A stretch of DNA of 64,000 nt from Longispora fulva. GTDB lineage: Bacteria > Actinomycetota > Actinomycetes > Mycobacteriales > Micromonosporaceae. Of the stretch, positions 37,164 to 45,334 are shown in pieces. A program made the translations under genes and the position numbers. The stretch is taken from positions 1,612,001 through 1,676,000 of the forward strand of contig NZ_JADOUF010000001.1 of the NCBI RefSeq assembly GCF_015751905.1. The letters are read 5' to 3'. Each line of letters opens with the position of its first letter. The stretch's first letter is position 1. Under the pieces are notes generated by a model. It was not told the DNA's origin. It searched no databases and saw nothing but the letters and a program-made list of their open reading frames with translations.

Positions 37164-38147
37164 TTACTTGGACAGCAGCGGGACGAGCTGGTCGATCGCG
37201 TACGGGATACTCAGCACGGTGTCGAAGGACAACGCGGCCCCGGCCGGCGGCGCGGTGTACGGCACGAAGACGGCCCTCCCGGCGGTGACGACCGCGAGCT
37301 TCGCGTACACCGGGTCCTCCTGGATCCGCTTCTCGGCGTCCGGGTCGTCGATGACCCACAGCAGCCGGTCGACGTCGAGCAGGTCGAGCCGCTCGGAGCC
37401 GATGTCGGCGAAGCTCTGGGTGCCGGCCAGCTTCCCGATCGCCTCTGAGGGCCGGAATCCCAGCTCCTTGAGGAACACGGTCTTCGGGTCGGCGGGGGAG
37501 AAGACCGAGTACTTGCCCGGCTCGTAGCTCTCGGCCACCACGACCGTCTGCTTCGCGAACTCCGGATGCGCGGCCCGCACGTCCGCGAACCGCTTCTCGA
37601 TCCCGGCGATCAACTCGTCGACCCTGGCCTCCCGGCCGAGCGCGCGGCCGATGACGCGGGTCATCTCCTGCCACGGGGCGGCGTAGTCGTCGTGTTTCGC
37701 GGACTGGGCCACCACAGGCGCGATCTTCGACAGCGTCTCGTACTGGTCCTTCTTCATCCCGCTGTACTGCGCGACGATCAGGTCCGGCCTCAGCGCCGCG
37801 ATCTTCTCGAACTGGTAGTCGTCGCGCTCGCCGACGATCTCCGGTAACGAGTCGCCCCACAGCGGCTGCGCCCACGGCCACTTGCCGAACGGCCGCTCCT
37901 TGAACCAGTCGACCACCCCGACCGGCCTGATCCCGAGGGCCAGGACGGTGTCCTGGTCGCTGAGCCCGAGCGTGACGACCCGGGTAGGCGCCTTTCTCAC
38001 CTCGGTCTTGCCGTACTTGTGCTCGACGGTCACGGGGAACCCGCCCCCGGCGGGCGAGGAGGTGCCGCCCTTCGCCGAGCCGCCACACGCGGACAGCAAC
38101 GACGCCGCCACCAGGGCGGCGAGGGCCACCGGCAGGAACTTCTTCAC
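37164..38147 (-). CDS. ferric-siderophore-binding lipoprotein
   Basis: 327 residues. The signal peptide [20 protein letters not shown] ends in a lipobox, then a Gly/Ser linker and a class III (FepB/FhuD-like) binding fold: [20 protein letters not shown], then [17 protein letters not shown]. Such proteins capture the ferric siderophore outside the membrane and deliver it to FecCD permeases, here those at 14.5-16.6 kb. GTG 38147 has GGAAGAG upstream. It lies 20 bases after the hydroxylase and 26 before the NRPS, so it is co-transcribed with biosynthesis rather than with the importer. Confidence 0.93.
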   Translation of the reverse strand: MKKFLPVALAALVAASLLSACGGSAKGGTSSPAGGGFPVTVEHKYGKTEVRKAPTRVVTLGLSDQDTVLALGIRPVGVVDWFKERPFGKWPWAQPLWGDSLPEIVGERDDYQFEKIAALRPDLIVAQYSGMKKDQYETLSKIAPVVAQSAKHDDYAAPWQEMTRVIGRALGREARVDELIAGIEKRFADVRAAHPEFAKQTVVVAESYEPGKYSVFSPADPKTVFLKELGFRPSEAIGKLAGTQSFADIGSERLDLLDVDRLLWVIDDPDAEKRIQEDPVYAKLAVVTAGRAVFVPYTAPPAGAALSFDTVLSIPYAIDQLVPLLSK

Positions 38148-38167
38148 GGGATTCTCTTCCTGGTCGG

Positions 38168-39499
38168 TCAGGCGGAAAGGGCTGGGGCCGGCGTGGAGGA
38201 GTCCAGCCGAGCCCGGCGGTCGAGGATCGACCGCAGGATCTCCCCGGACCGCACGGCGGTGTTCGACAGCAGCGACGACGTGATGCCGTGGGTGTGTTCG
38301 GTGCCGCCCTGCAGGTAGACGCCCGGCTCGACCCCGGGACCGGTGACGGCCCGGTAGTCGCGGGTGACCCGGGGCCGGCCGTGCCCGTCGCGGGCGCAGT
38401 ACCGGGCGGCCTCGCCCAGCAGGCCCAGCGGGTCGGCCGGCTGGTATCCGGTCGCGCACACGACGACGTCGGCGTCGAGCGCGACGTTCTCGCCGGACAG
38501 CAGCTGGGCGATGTCGGCGCGTACCCCGGTGGCGGTCTCGGCGACCCCGGTCAGCCGGGACACGTTGAACATCCGCAGCCGGGGGGCGCCGGTCACCTTC
38601 TCCCGGTAGTACGTGCTGTACAGGGCGTCGATCAGGTCGCCGTCGACCACGGAGTAGTTGGTGTTCGCGTGGTACCCGTCGACCAGGGTCTTGACGTCGG
38701 CGGGCGCGTCGAAGAACTCGCCCACGGCCGCCGGGTCGAAGATCCGGTTCGCGAACGAGCTGTCGTCGGCGGGGCTGTAGCCGTAGCGGGAGAACACGGC
38801 GCACACCTCGGCGTGCGCGAACCGCTCGTGCAGGAACGCTGTGGCCTCCGCGGCGCTCTGTCCAGCGCCGACGACCACGAACCGGTACGGCGAGTCGGCG
38901 GACAGGTCGCTCACCCGGTGCAGCAGCTCGCTGGTGTGCCAGACCCGGTCGGAGGCCGCGACCCCGGCGGGCAGCGCCGGCTGGAGCCCGGTGGCCAGCA
39001 CCAGGTTCCGCGCCCGGTAGACGCTGGTGCCCTGGGCGCCGCGCGCGGTCACGTCGAAGTGGACGACCGTGTCCCCGTCGGTGACGGGGGTGACGCCGAC
39101 CACGTCGTGGCCGTACAGCACGAGGTCGTCGACCTTCGCCGCCGCCCACTCCAGGTAGTCGTGGAACTCGACCCGCAGCGGGTACAGGCTCTTGTGGTTG
39201 ACGAAGTCGACGAGCCTGTCCCGGTCGCGCAGGTAGCACAGGAAGCTGTACTGGCTCGTGGGGTCACGCAGCGTGACCAGATCCTTGAGAAAGGACACCT
39301 GCATGGTCGCGTCGTCGAGGAGCATTCCCCGGTGCCAGCCGAACCGCGGCTGCCGTTCCAGGAAGACGGCGGTGGCGGCCTCTCCGGCCCGCGCGTTGTG
39401 CTCGGTGACGGCGACGGCCAACGCCAGGTTCGACGGCCCGAAACCAACCCCTACCAGGTCATATATCGGTACTTCGTCGTGCAGCGGCACCTGTGGCAT
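38168..39499 (-). CDS. L-ornithine N5-monooxygenase
   Basis: 443 residues, SidA/PvdA/CchB/IucD family. FAD site [15 protein letters not shown] near residue 17, substrate-region [22 protein letters not shown] site [16 protein letters not shown] near 208, and the C-terminal ATGYQP and [15 protein letters not shown] blocks are all present. It hydroxylates the side-chain nitrogen of ornithine using FAD, NADPH and O2, giving N5-hydroxyornithine for modules 1, 3 and 4 of the synthetase. First gene of the biosynthetic operon; an iron box lies 26-44 bases upstream of its ATG. Confidence 0.95.
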   Translation of the reverse strand: MPQVPLHDEVPIYDLVGVGFGPSNLALAVAVTEHNARAGEAATAVFLERQPRFGWHRGMLLDDATMQVSFLKDLVTLRDPTSQYSFLCYLRDRDRLVDFVNHKSLYPLRVEFHDYLEWAAAKVDDLVLYGHDVVGVTPVTDGDTVVHFDVTARGAQGTSVYRARNLVLATGLQPALPAGVAASDRVWHTSELLHRVSDLSADSPYRFVVVGAGQSAAEATAFLHERFAHAEVCAVFSRYGYSPADDSSFANRIFDPAAVGEFFDAPADVKTLVDGYHANTNYSVVDGDLIDALYSTYYREKVTGAPRLRMFNVSRLTGVAETATGVRADIAQLLSGENVALDADVVVCATGYQPADPLGLLGEAARYCARDGHGRPRVTRDYRAVTGPGVEPGVYLQGGTEHTHGITSSLLSNTAVRSGEILRSILDRRARLDSSTPAPALSA

Positions 39500-39524
39500 A
39501 ACCCGTCCTATCGCTCGGCTGGAG

Positions 39525-39543
39525 CCAGGTTAGCCTAACCTAA
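39525..39543 (-). promoter_or_regulatory. iron box upstream of the hydroxylase
   Basis: Read on the minus strand this is TTAGGTTAGGCTAACCTGG, matching the IdeR/DmdR consensus at 17 of 19 positions, the best match in the window. It lies 26-44 bases from the hydroxylase start and should control the whole hydroxylase, binding-protein, NRPS, mbtH operon. Confidence 0.88.
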
Positions 39544-39568
39544 GTTTCCAGCGGAACCGGGGATCTAG

Positions 39569-39587
39569 TTAGGTTAGGCGTTGCTTA
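39569..39587 (+). promoter_or_regulatory. iron box, second site
   Basis: TTAGGTTAGGCGTTGCTTA matches the iron-box consensus at 14 of 19 positions, perfectly in the left half. It lies 59-77 bases upstream of the formyltransferase ATG and would control that divergent gene. Confidence 0.65.
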
Positions 39588-39588
39588 C

Positions 39589-39607
39589 CTAGGTAAGGCT
39601 TGCTTAA
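39589..39607 (+). promoter_or_regulatory. iron box, third site
   Basis: CTAGGTAAGGCTTGCTTAA matches the consensus at 14 of 19 positions and partly overlaps a perfect 14-base palindrome CTTACCTAGGTAAG at 39584-39597. It begins two bases after the second site, so repressor dimers could bind side by side in front of the formyltransferase gene. Confidence 0.55.
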
Positions 39608-39645
39608 CTAGCCGTGCCGGTCAACACTTCGAGGAGGAAGCCCCT

Positions 39646-40593
39646 ATGCGGGTCGTCATGTTCGGGTACCAAACCTGGGGCCACCGCACGTTGCGGGCAT
39701 TGCTGGAGTCCGATCACGACGTCGCGCTCGTCGTCACCCACCCGGCCAGCGACCATGCCTACGAGCGGATCTGGTCGGACTCGGTGGCCGACCTGGCCGG
39801 CGAGCACGGCGTGCCGGTCCTCGTCCGCGAACGCCCCGACGACGAGGAGCTGCTCGCGGCCCTCAAGGCGGCCGACCCCGACGTCATCGTCGCCACCAAC
39901 TGGCGCACCTGGATCCCGCCCACGATCTTCGAGCTGCCCCGGTACGGCACCCTCAACGTGCACGACTCGCTGCTGCCCGCCTACGCCGGCTTCTCCCCGC
40001 TGATCTGGGCCCTGATCAACGGGGAGAAGGAGGTCGGCGTCACGGCGCACATGATGGACCCGACCCTCGACGCCGGCGACATCGTGCTCCAGCGCGCCGT
40101 GCCGGTCGGCGAGCGCGACACCACGGCGGACCTGTTCCACAAGACCCTCGCCCTGTTCGGGCCGATCACTGTGGACGGGCTGGACCTGATCGCCTCGGGG
40201 CGGACCGACTGGGTGCCGCAGGACCGTTCGAAGGCCAGCTTCTTCCACAAGCGCGCCGACGAGGACCTGCGGATCGACTGGGGCTGGTCGGCCGTGGAAC
40301 TCGACCGGCTGGTGCGCGCGCAGTGCGCGCCGTACCCGGCGGCGTTCGCGTTCCACCGGGGCCGGCGGTTGGAGATCCTGGCGGCGGACGTGTCCGAGGG
40401 CGTGTACGGCGGTACCCCCGGACGGATCTTCTTTCGGGAGGGCGACGGGGTGGTCATCGTCGCCGGGGCGGACGCGCGGTACGGCCGCGACCGGGGACTG
40501 CGGGTGCTGCGGGTGCGCACGGCCGACGGGGTCGAGCGCGCGGCGGCCGACTACTTCCGCACCATGGGCGGCTACCTGACGTCGCGGCCGTGA
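39646..40593 (+). CDS. N5-hydroxyornithine formyltransferase (CchA-like)
   Basis: 315 residues, built like methionyl-tRNA formyltransferase. The catalytic Asn-His-Asp set is visible: NVHDSLLPAYAGFSP (Asn104, His106) and MDPTLDAGDIV (Asp near 142). A second, C-terminal OB-like domain follows (from about 215). Enzymes of this type in siderophore loci formylate N5-hydroxyornithine with 10-formyl-tetrahydrofolate. The start follows a strong GAGGAGGA site. It is divergent from the hydroxylase, with three iron boxes in the 146-base gap, which argues for a siderophore role rather than initiator tRNA formylation. Confidence 0.9.
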   Translation: MRVVMFGYQTWGHRTLRALLESDHDVALVVTHPASDHAYERIWSDSVADLAGEHGVPVLVRERPDDEELLAALKAADPDVIVATNWRTWIPPTIFELPRYGTLNVHDSLLPAYAGFSPLIWALINGEKEVGVTAHMMDPTLDAGDIVLQRAVPVGERDTTADLFHKTLALFGPITVDGLDLIASGRTDWVPQDRSKASFFHKRADEDLRIDWGWSAVELDRLVRAQCAPYPAAFAFHRGRRLEILAADVSEGVYGGTPGRIFFREGDGVVIVAGADARYGRDRGLRVLRVRTADGVERAAADYFRTMGGYLTSRP

Positions 40594-40638
40594 GACGGGC
40601 GGGCCCGGCCCCGGCGGTCACCGGCGCCGGGCCCGCCA

Positions 40639-41511
40639 CTACGCTCCCGCTGACGCGAGCACCCGCTCCCAGTCCACGGTCCGGGCCCAGTCCCCGAAGG
40701 AGTGCCACCCGATTCCCGGGTACTCCGCCCGCAGCGCCGCCCGGTCCACGAAGTCGGTGTTGACCTCGAACGCCGCGAACATCGCCGCGATCTCCTCGCC
40801 GGCCCGCCGCCGGATCACGTCCGCCGGGATCACCTGGTAGGGCAGCTGCCGGCCGAGCAGCCTACCGAGCACCCCGGCCACCTCGGTGCCGGTGACGGTG
40901 TCGGACGCCAACTCCACCCGGCGGCCGGCCATCTCCGCCGGGTGCTCCACGGCGTGCGCCGCCATCGCCGCGATGTCGAGGACCGTCACCTGGTCCAGCC
41001 GGGTCCCGGGGGACAGCGGGGTGGCGAAGACGCCGTCGGACAGCCGGTGGAAGGAGACGTTGAGGGCGTTCTCCATGAAGTACACCGGGGCGAGGACGGT
41101 CGTGGGGCCGGGACGGTCGCGCAGGTACCCCTCGATGAGGCTCTTGCTGTTCACATGCTCGACCGTGGACGCTGCCCGGTCGGCGCCCCGGACCGAGGAG
41201 TAGACGAGCTGCGCGTCGCCCGCCGCGTCCAGGAGCGCCCGGCCCTGGGCGACCTCCCCGTCGAGCCCTCCGTCACCGAACGGGACGGTCAGCCCGAACA
41301 CCGCGTCGACCCCTTTCGCGGCCCTGGCCAGGGTCTCCGCGTCGGCGAGGTCGCCGGCCACCAGCCGAGCCCCGGCCGCCGCGAGCGCCAGCGCCGCCGG
41401 CGCGTCCGCCCTGCGCACGTAGCCGGTCACCTCGTGGCCCCGCTCCAGCAGCAGCCGGGCGACCGCGCCGCCCTGCCGGCCGGCCGCGCCGGTCACCAGC
41501 ACCCGCGCCAT
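40639..41511 (-). CDS. NmrA-like NAD(P)-binding protein
   Basis: 290 residues. VLVTGAAGRQGGAVARLLLE is the NAD(P)-binding glycine motif (GxxGxxG) of atypical short-chain dehydrogenases, followed by GYVRRADAP, VAGDLADAETL and VYSSVRGAD, typical of the NmrA/HSCARG group. Members act as redox sensors or reductases; several bind NADPH without obvious catalysis. ATG 41511 lies one base after the stop of the upstream MDR gene, so the two are co-transcribed from the TetR-controlled promoter. No specific substrate can be given. Confidence 0.83.
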   Translation of the reverse strand: MARVLVTGAAGRQGGAVARLLLERGHEVTGYVRRADAPAALALAAAGARLVAGDLADAETLARAAKGVDAVFGLTVPFGDGGLDGEVAQGRALLDAAGDAQLVYSSVRGADRAASTVEHVNSKSLIEGYLRDRPGPTTVLAPVYFMENALNVSFHRLSDGVFATPLSPGTRLDQVTVLDIAAMAAHAVEHPAEMAGRRVELASDTVTGTEVAGVLGRLLGRQLPYQVIPADVIRRRAGEEIAAMFAAFEVNTDFVDRAALRAEYPGIGWHSFGDWARTVDWERVLASAGA

Positions 41512-41512
41512 C

Positions 41513-42433
41513 TCAGTTGCCCCCGTTCGCGACGAGCACGACCTTGCCGCGCACGTGCCCGGTGCCGACGGCACGGTGCGCCTCGGCGGCCTGGTCCAGG
41601 GGATACGACCGCACGGTGACCCGCAGCGCACCGTCCTCCCACAACCTGGTCAGCTCGGCGAGCCGTTCCGCCGAGCGTCGCGAACCCAGCCGCCGGACGC
41701 CGAGCCGTTCCGACAGCGGGTTGAAGCCGACGGTGCCGATCCGATCGGCGGCGGCCAGCTCCCGGGAGACGGTCAGCGACTCCTCCGTGGCCACCGCGTC
41801 GAGGACCGCGTGCACGCCGTCCGGCGCGAGGGCACGCACCCGGTCGACGAGCCCGGAGCCGTACGCGACCGGCACCGCGCCGAGCGCGCGCAGGTAGTCG
41901 TGGTTGCGGGGGCCCGCCGTGCCGATCACGATCGCGCCCAGGGCCCGGGCGATCTGGACGGCCATGCTCCCGACCCCGCCGGCGGCGGCGTGCACTAGCA
42001 GCGTTTCGCCGGCCGCCACCGCCAGGTCCTCGAGGGCCGTGTGCGCCGTCTGCCCGGACGCCGACAGCGCGCCGGCCTCGGTCCACGGCATGGCGGCCGG
42101 CTTGCGCACGAGGTCGTGTTCGCCGACGACGGCCAGGTCCGCGAATGCGGCGAGGGCCACCCAGCCCAGCACCTCGTCGCCGACCGCCCAGGCCGTGACG
42201 CCCGGGCCGACGGCGTCGATGACGCCCGCGAGTTCGTTGCCGACCTGCTGGGGGAACGTGGCCGGCATGTACCGGGCCGCCTCGCCGGTGCGGAAGAGGT
42301 TGTCGAAGGGTTGGACGCCGGCGGCGCGGACCCGGACCAGGACCTGCCCGGCCGCCGGCCGCGGGGGCTCGACGTCCACGAGGCGCAGAACCTCGGGGCC
42401 GCCGTACTCGGTGAAGACGATCGCCTGTGTCAT
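41513..42433 (-). CDS. MDR-family NADPH:quinone oxidoreductase-like
   Basis: 306 residues from ATG 42433. GroES-like N-terminal half (VRAAGVQPFDNLFRTG, GNELAGVIDAVGPGV) and Rossmann half with HAAAGGVGSMAVQIARALGA, the AxxGxVG NADPH motif of zinc-independent medium-chain reductases. It probably reduces quinones or enones. An in-frame ATG at 42442 would overlap the left operator half-site, so 42433 is preferred. Expression is probably under the adjacent divergent TetR gene. Confidence 0.85.
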   Translation of the reverse strand: MTQAIVFTEYGGPEVLRLVDVEPPRPAAGQVLVRVRAAGVQPFDNLFRTGEAARYMPATFPQQVGNELAGVIDAVGPGVTAWAVGDEVLGWVALAAFADLAVVGEHDLVRKPAAMPWTEAGALSASGQTAHTALEDLAVAAGETLLVHAAAGGVGSMAVQIARALGAIVIGTAGPRNHDYLRALGAVPVAYGSGLVDRVRALAPDGVHAVLDAVATEESLTVSRELAAADRIGTVGFNPLSERLGVRRLGSRRSAERLAELTRLWEDGALRVTVRSYPLDQAAEAHRAVGTGHVRGKVVLVANGGN

Positions 42434-42442
42434 GCGACCCAT

Positions 42443-42458
42443 TCAATCAGTTGGCTGA
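42443..42458. promoter_or_regulatory. TetR operator, imperfect copy
   Basis: TCAATCA-GT-TGGCTGA: an inverted repeat with 7-base arms and 2-base spacer, five of seven arm pairs matching. It has the same geometry and left arm as the perfect site at 42465-42480. The centres are 22 bases apart, two helical turns. Confidence 0.6.
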
Positions 42459-42464
42459 AATTTG

Positions 42465-42480
42465 TCAATCACATGATTGA
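42465..42480. promoter_or_regulatory. TetR operator, perfect copy
   Basis: TCAATCA-CA-TGATTGA is a perfect inverted repeat (7-2-7) in the gap between the MDR gene and the divergent TetR gene, where such a regulator normally binds to control both directions. Confidence 0.72.
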
Positions 42481-42507
42481 AATCGCCTCCGCCGCTAGGG
42501 TGTGCTG

Positions 42508-43134
42508 ATGGTCACCGAGCACACCCCGCGCCCCGCCCGCCGAGCGGTCGAGCCCGCCGAACGCGGCAAGGCGGCCGACCGGACCAGGGAGAAGATCCTC
42601 CGCGCCGCCGTCGAGGAGTTCGGCGCGAAGGGGTATTCCGGCGCCCGCACCGCCGGCATCGCCGCCCGCGCCGGGGTCAACCAGCAGCTGATCTCCTACC
42701 ACTTCGGCGGCAAGCAGGGCCTGCTCGACGCGCTGCGGCGCGACTGGGCGGCGGCGCAGGAGACCCGGTCCGCCCCGGGCGCGTCGTTCGCGGAGTCGTT
42801 CGGCGCGTACCTCGACGTGGTCGGCGACCAGCCGGACTGGTCCCGGCTGGTGCTCTGGCAGGCGCTCGGCGACGACCCCGGCGGCTCGGAGGAACAGGCC
42901 GAGGCGCTGCGGACCCGGCTGGCGGGGTCCGTCGAGCGGGTCGCCGGCCGGCAGCGCGACGGGGAGATCACCGACGGGGTGGACCCGGAGTTCGTGATGC
43001 TGCTGTCCTATGTGCTGGCGTTCGCACCGATCGCGCTGCCGCAGCACGTGGCCGGGATCACGGGGCGCGACCCCCTGGCGCCGGACTACCGGACCTGGGT
43101 CCGCGACCAGCTGCTCGCCCTGCTCGCCCCGTAG
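42508..43134 (+). CDS. TetR-family repressor
   Basis: 208 residues. The N-terminal DNA-binding domain is clear: [20 protein letters not shown], then [28 protein letters not shown], the helix-turn-helix with YHFGGK. The ligand-binding half is all-helical and unassigned. It is divergent from the MDR/NmrA pair and two 16-base inverted repeats lie between them, so autoregulation and control of that pair are likely. ATG 42508 chosen; a GTG at 42502 is an alternative. A hairpin terminator follows. Confidence 0.9.
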   Translation: MVTEHTPRPARRAVEPAERGKAADRTREKILRAAVEEFGAKGYSGARTAGIAARAGVNQQLISYHFGGKQGLLDALRRDWAAAQETRSAPGASFAESFGAYLDVVGDQPDWSRLVLWQALGDDPGGSEEQAEALRTRLAGSVERVAGRQRDGEITDGVDPEFVMLLSYVLAFAPIALPQHVAGITGRDPLAPDYRTWVRDQLLALLAP

Positions 43135-43197
43135 CCGGCCCGGTCCGCGCCCCGGCCCTGGCACCGGCCGCGGCCCGGATCCGCGCCCATCCCTGGC

Positions 43198-43227
43198 GCC
43201 GGCCGGGCGGCAGCGCGCCCGGCCGGC
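43198..43227. terminator. bidirectional hairpin terminator
   Basis: Perfect 12-base stem GCCGGCCGGGCG / CGCCCGGCCGGC with a 6-base loop at 43210-43215, between the convergent TetR gene (ends 43134) and the next minus-strand gene (ends 43233). No T-run, as is common in high-GC actinobacteria. Confidence 0.65.
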
Positions 43228-43232
43228 CTGCG

Positions 43233-44600
43233 CTAGCCCTTCGTCGCGTGCAGCACGCTACCCAGCAGGCACGATGGGTCCGCGTAGATCGACAGCACGC
43301 CGATGTTCTTCGCCTCGGGGGCCACCCGCAGCGCCGTGCCGCCGTAGCCCTCGGGCGCCGACGGCATCCGGAACACCCCGTAGTTGATCGTGTACGGGAC
43401 GACCTCACCGTCGGCCGTCAGCACCGGCTCCGGGACCGGGCGCAGTCGGCGTTGCAGGACCGCGCCGCCGTCCATCGAGGACGCGACCCGCTCGGCCCAC
43501 ACGTCCGGATCGGTGTCCACGCCGAGGATCACCCCGTGCCCGCTGTGCAGCAGCACCGGCTTGAGCACCAGGTCCTCGCGGTGCTCCAGGGCGTAGGGCA
43601 GCAGGTCGACCCGGGTGCCGTCCTCCAGGGTGACCTCGCCGGGGCGGGTGACCCGGGTCCACGGCAGCAGCCGGTCGAGGGTCGCGAGGGTGTCGGCGTC
43701 GAACAGGTGCCGGTGGGCCTCGTCGGACAGCAGGGCCAGGGCGGCCTTCGAGCCGTACACCTCGCAGCCGATCGGGGTGAAGATCTTCACCTCGCCCCGG
43801 TCGGCGGCGTCGAGCAGCGGGGTCATCAGCTCGCGCGCGCCGGGCAGCACCGCGTGTTCGAGCATGAAGATCCGGTAGATGACGTCGATCGGGTCGTCGC
43901 CGACCCAGACCCGGCCGTCGCGGTACTCCAGCATGCCCAGGTGCGCGGACACCGTCCTCACGTTGTACTGCTCGTGCAGCGCCCCGCACAGCTTCAGTGC
44001 CGCCTCGTTCGCCGGGTACTCGCCCGGCCAGTCGCACAGCGCCATCGTCGGCCGCTCGTCGGCCGCCAGCCCGGTCTCCTGCCGCATGCTGACCAGCGAC
44101 TCCCCGACGGTGTCGACGTAGCCGAGGCCGTGTTCGGCGGCGAAGGCGGCCAGGGTCGGGTGCTCGACCATGCCGTCGTTGAGCAGGCTCACCTCGATCA
44201 GGCCGACGGTGCTGCCCATGTTGTACTCCATCAGCCGGAAGCCGGTGGCGTCCGCGTACAGGTCGGCCCGGCCGAACCGGGTGACCGGCCGCCCCGCCTG
44301 GGTCCGCATCACCAGGTCCACCTGGTCGCCGACCATGCCCACGGCGCGGGCGAACGCTGCGAGGTCCCCGCCGAAGAGTTTGTCCGGCAGGCTCTCCAAC
44401 GCGTCCTGCAACCGCCCGAGGTCCTCGGTGAGCCGCCGGTACTCGGCGTGCCCGAGGAACACGGGCCGGGCGAGGAACTTGTCCTGATAGAACGCCTCCA
44501 GGACGGGGTGCACCCGATCGGCGGGAATCAGGTCTGTCGGGGTGAGTCCGGTCCGGCCGACCTCGTCGAGGTACAGCGCGGTGAGGGAGGGATCTGGCAT
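43233..44600 (-). CDS. ATP-grasp/glutathionylspermidine-synthase-like protein
   Basis: 455 residues. [14 protein letters not shown] near 120, [31 protein letters not shown] and [17 protein letters not shown] near 350 resemble the pre-ATP-grasp and ATP-grasp parts of glutathionylspermidine-synthase-like proteins; LKP with a following glycine-rich loop would bind ATP and DGGAVLQR the nucleotide ribose. I do not know a defined reaction for this actinobacterial group. Single gene, ATG 44600, divergent from the ABC ATPase remnant. Confidence 0.55.
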   Translation of the reverse strand: MPDPSLTALYLDEVGRTGLTPTDLIPADRVHPVLEAFYQDKFLARPVFLGHAEYRRLTEDLGRLQDALESLPDKLFGGDLAAFARAVGMVGDQVDLVMRTQAGRPVTRFGRADLYADATGFRLMEYNMGSTVGLIEVSLLNDGMVEHPTLAAFAAEHGLGYVDTVGESLVSMRQETGLAADERPTMALCDWPGEYPANEAALKLCGALHEQYNVRTVSAHLGMLEYRDGRVWVGDDPIDVIYRIFMLEHAVLPGARELMTPLLDAADRGEVKIFTPIGCEVYGSKAALALLSDEAHRHLFDADTLATLDRLLPWTRVTRPGEVTLEDGTRVDLLPYALEHREDLVLKPVLLHSGHGVILGVDTDPDVWAERVASSMDGGAVLQRRLRPVPEPVLTADGEVVPYTINYGVFRMPSAPEGYGGTALRVAPEAKNIGVLSIYADPSCLLGSVLHATKG

Positions 44601-44642
44601 CCCACGACCTTACGGCCGACCCTCCACGGACGACAGGGGCTG

Positions 44643-45196
44643 GTGTCGCGGGCGTACACGAGAACGCTGTTGGACGCCGTCGCCTCCCTGGGCGGCGGCA
44701 CCACCCGGACCGCCCCGCCGGCCGCGCCCCCGGTCCTCGACATCCGCGACCTCACCGTCGTCTACCGGGGCGGCGTCCGCGCCGTCGACCACGTCAGCCT
44801 GACCGTCGCCCCCGGCGAGGTGCTCGCCCTGGTCGGCGAGTCCGGCTCCGGCAAGACCACGGTCGCGGGCGGGCACGATCGCCGGCCTGCTCCGACCGAC
44901 CTCCGGCGAGGTGCGTCTCCGTCCAGTCCACGATCCTGGACCTGTTCGGCGACCTCCAGTCCCACCTGCGCTTCGCCTGCCTGTTCATCAGCCACGACCT
45001 GGCCGTCGTGGAACGCCTGTCAGACCGCGTGGCCGTCATGCATCAGGGCACCCTGCTCGAACAGGGCCCCACATCACGAGTGCTGTCCGCACCGGAACAC
45101 GCCTACACCAGCCGCCTACTAGCGGCGGCCCCGGTAGCAGACCCCGACCGCCAACAGACCCGCCGCACAGCCTGGCGAAACCTACGCACGGCGTAA
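44643..45196 (+). pseudogene. decayed oligopeptide ABC transporter ATPase (fused two-domain type)
   Basis: Three blocks of one ATPase occur in three frames. First [13 protein letters not shown], the end of a first ATPase unit, and [13 protein letters not shown] to [13 protein letters not shown] (Walker A). Then [16 protein letters not shown] in the next frame. Then [37 protein letters not shown] and the oligopeptide-type C-terminus to TAA. The signature and Walker B segment, normally about 90 residues between the second and third blocks, are missing, and there is no start. So it is 5'-truncated, frameshifted and internally deleted. No partner permeases remain nearby. Confidence 0.85.
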
Positions 45197-45267
45197 CGGA
45201 CCGCTCCGATCGCAGCACACGGGGCCGCCGGCCCACCCACCCCGCGATCACCCACAGTCACACCCCC

Positions 45268-45285
45268 CGGTGGTGATCATCACCG
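45268..45285. promoter_or_regulatory. palindrome upstream of the sensor kinase
   Basis: CGGTGGTGATCATCACCG is an 18-base palindrome with one mismatched pair, located 50 bases before the kinase start. It has the size and symmetry of a repressor or response-regulator site, but no regulator gene is adjacent. Confidence 0.4.
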
Positions 45286-45334
45286 AGATGACTTTCCGAC
45301 ACCCGAATTTGCCCCCGGTGGGTACCGTACGTGA

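Noticed and set aside
32071-37527. A very long plus-strand reading frame (1818 codons) opposite the NRPS
   Set aside because: It is antisense to a clearly conserved gene, low in hydrophobic structure and full of Val/Gly/Arg/Pro; typical mirror frame in high-GC DNA.
37138-38088. N-terminal extension of the NRPS to 38088
   Set aside because: The open frame continues upstream of ATG 37137 only as an alternate-frame reading of the binding-lipoprotein gene; its residues are Arg/Gly-rich and unrelated to any NRPS domain.
44911-45276. Independent small gene in the ABC ATPase remnant
   Set aside because: The frame is part of the frameshifted ATPase; only blocks of the ATPase fold are recognisable.
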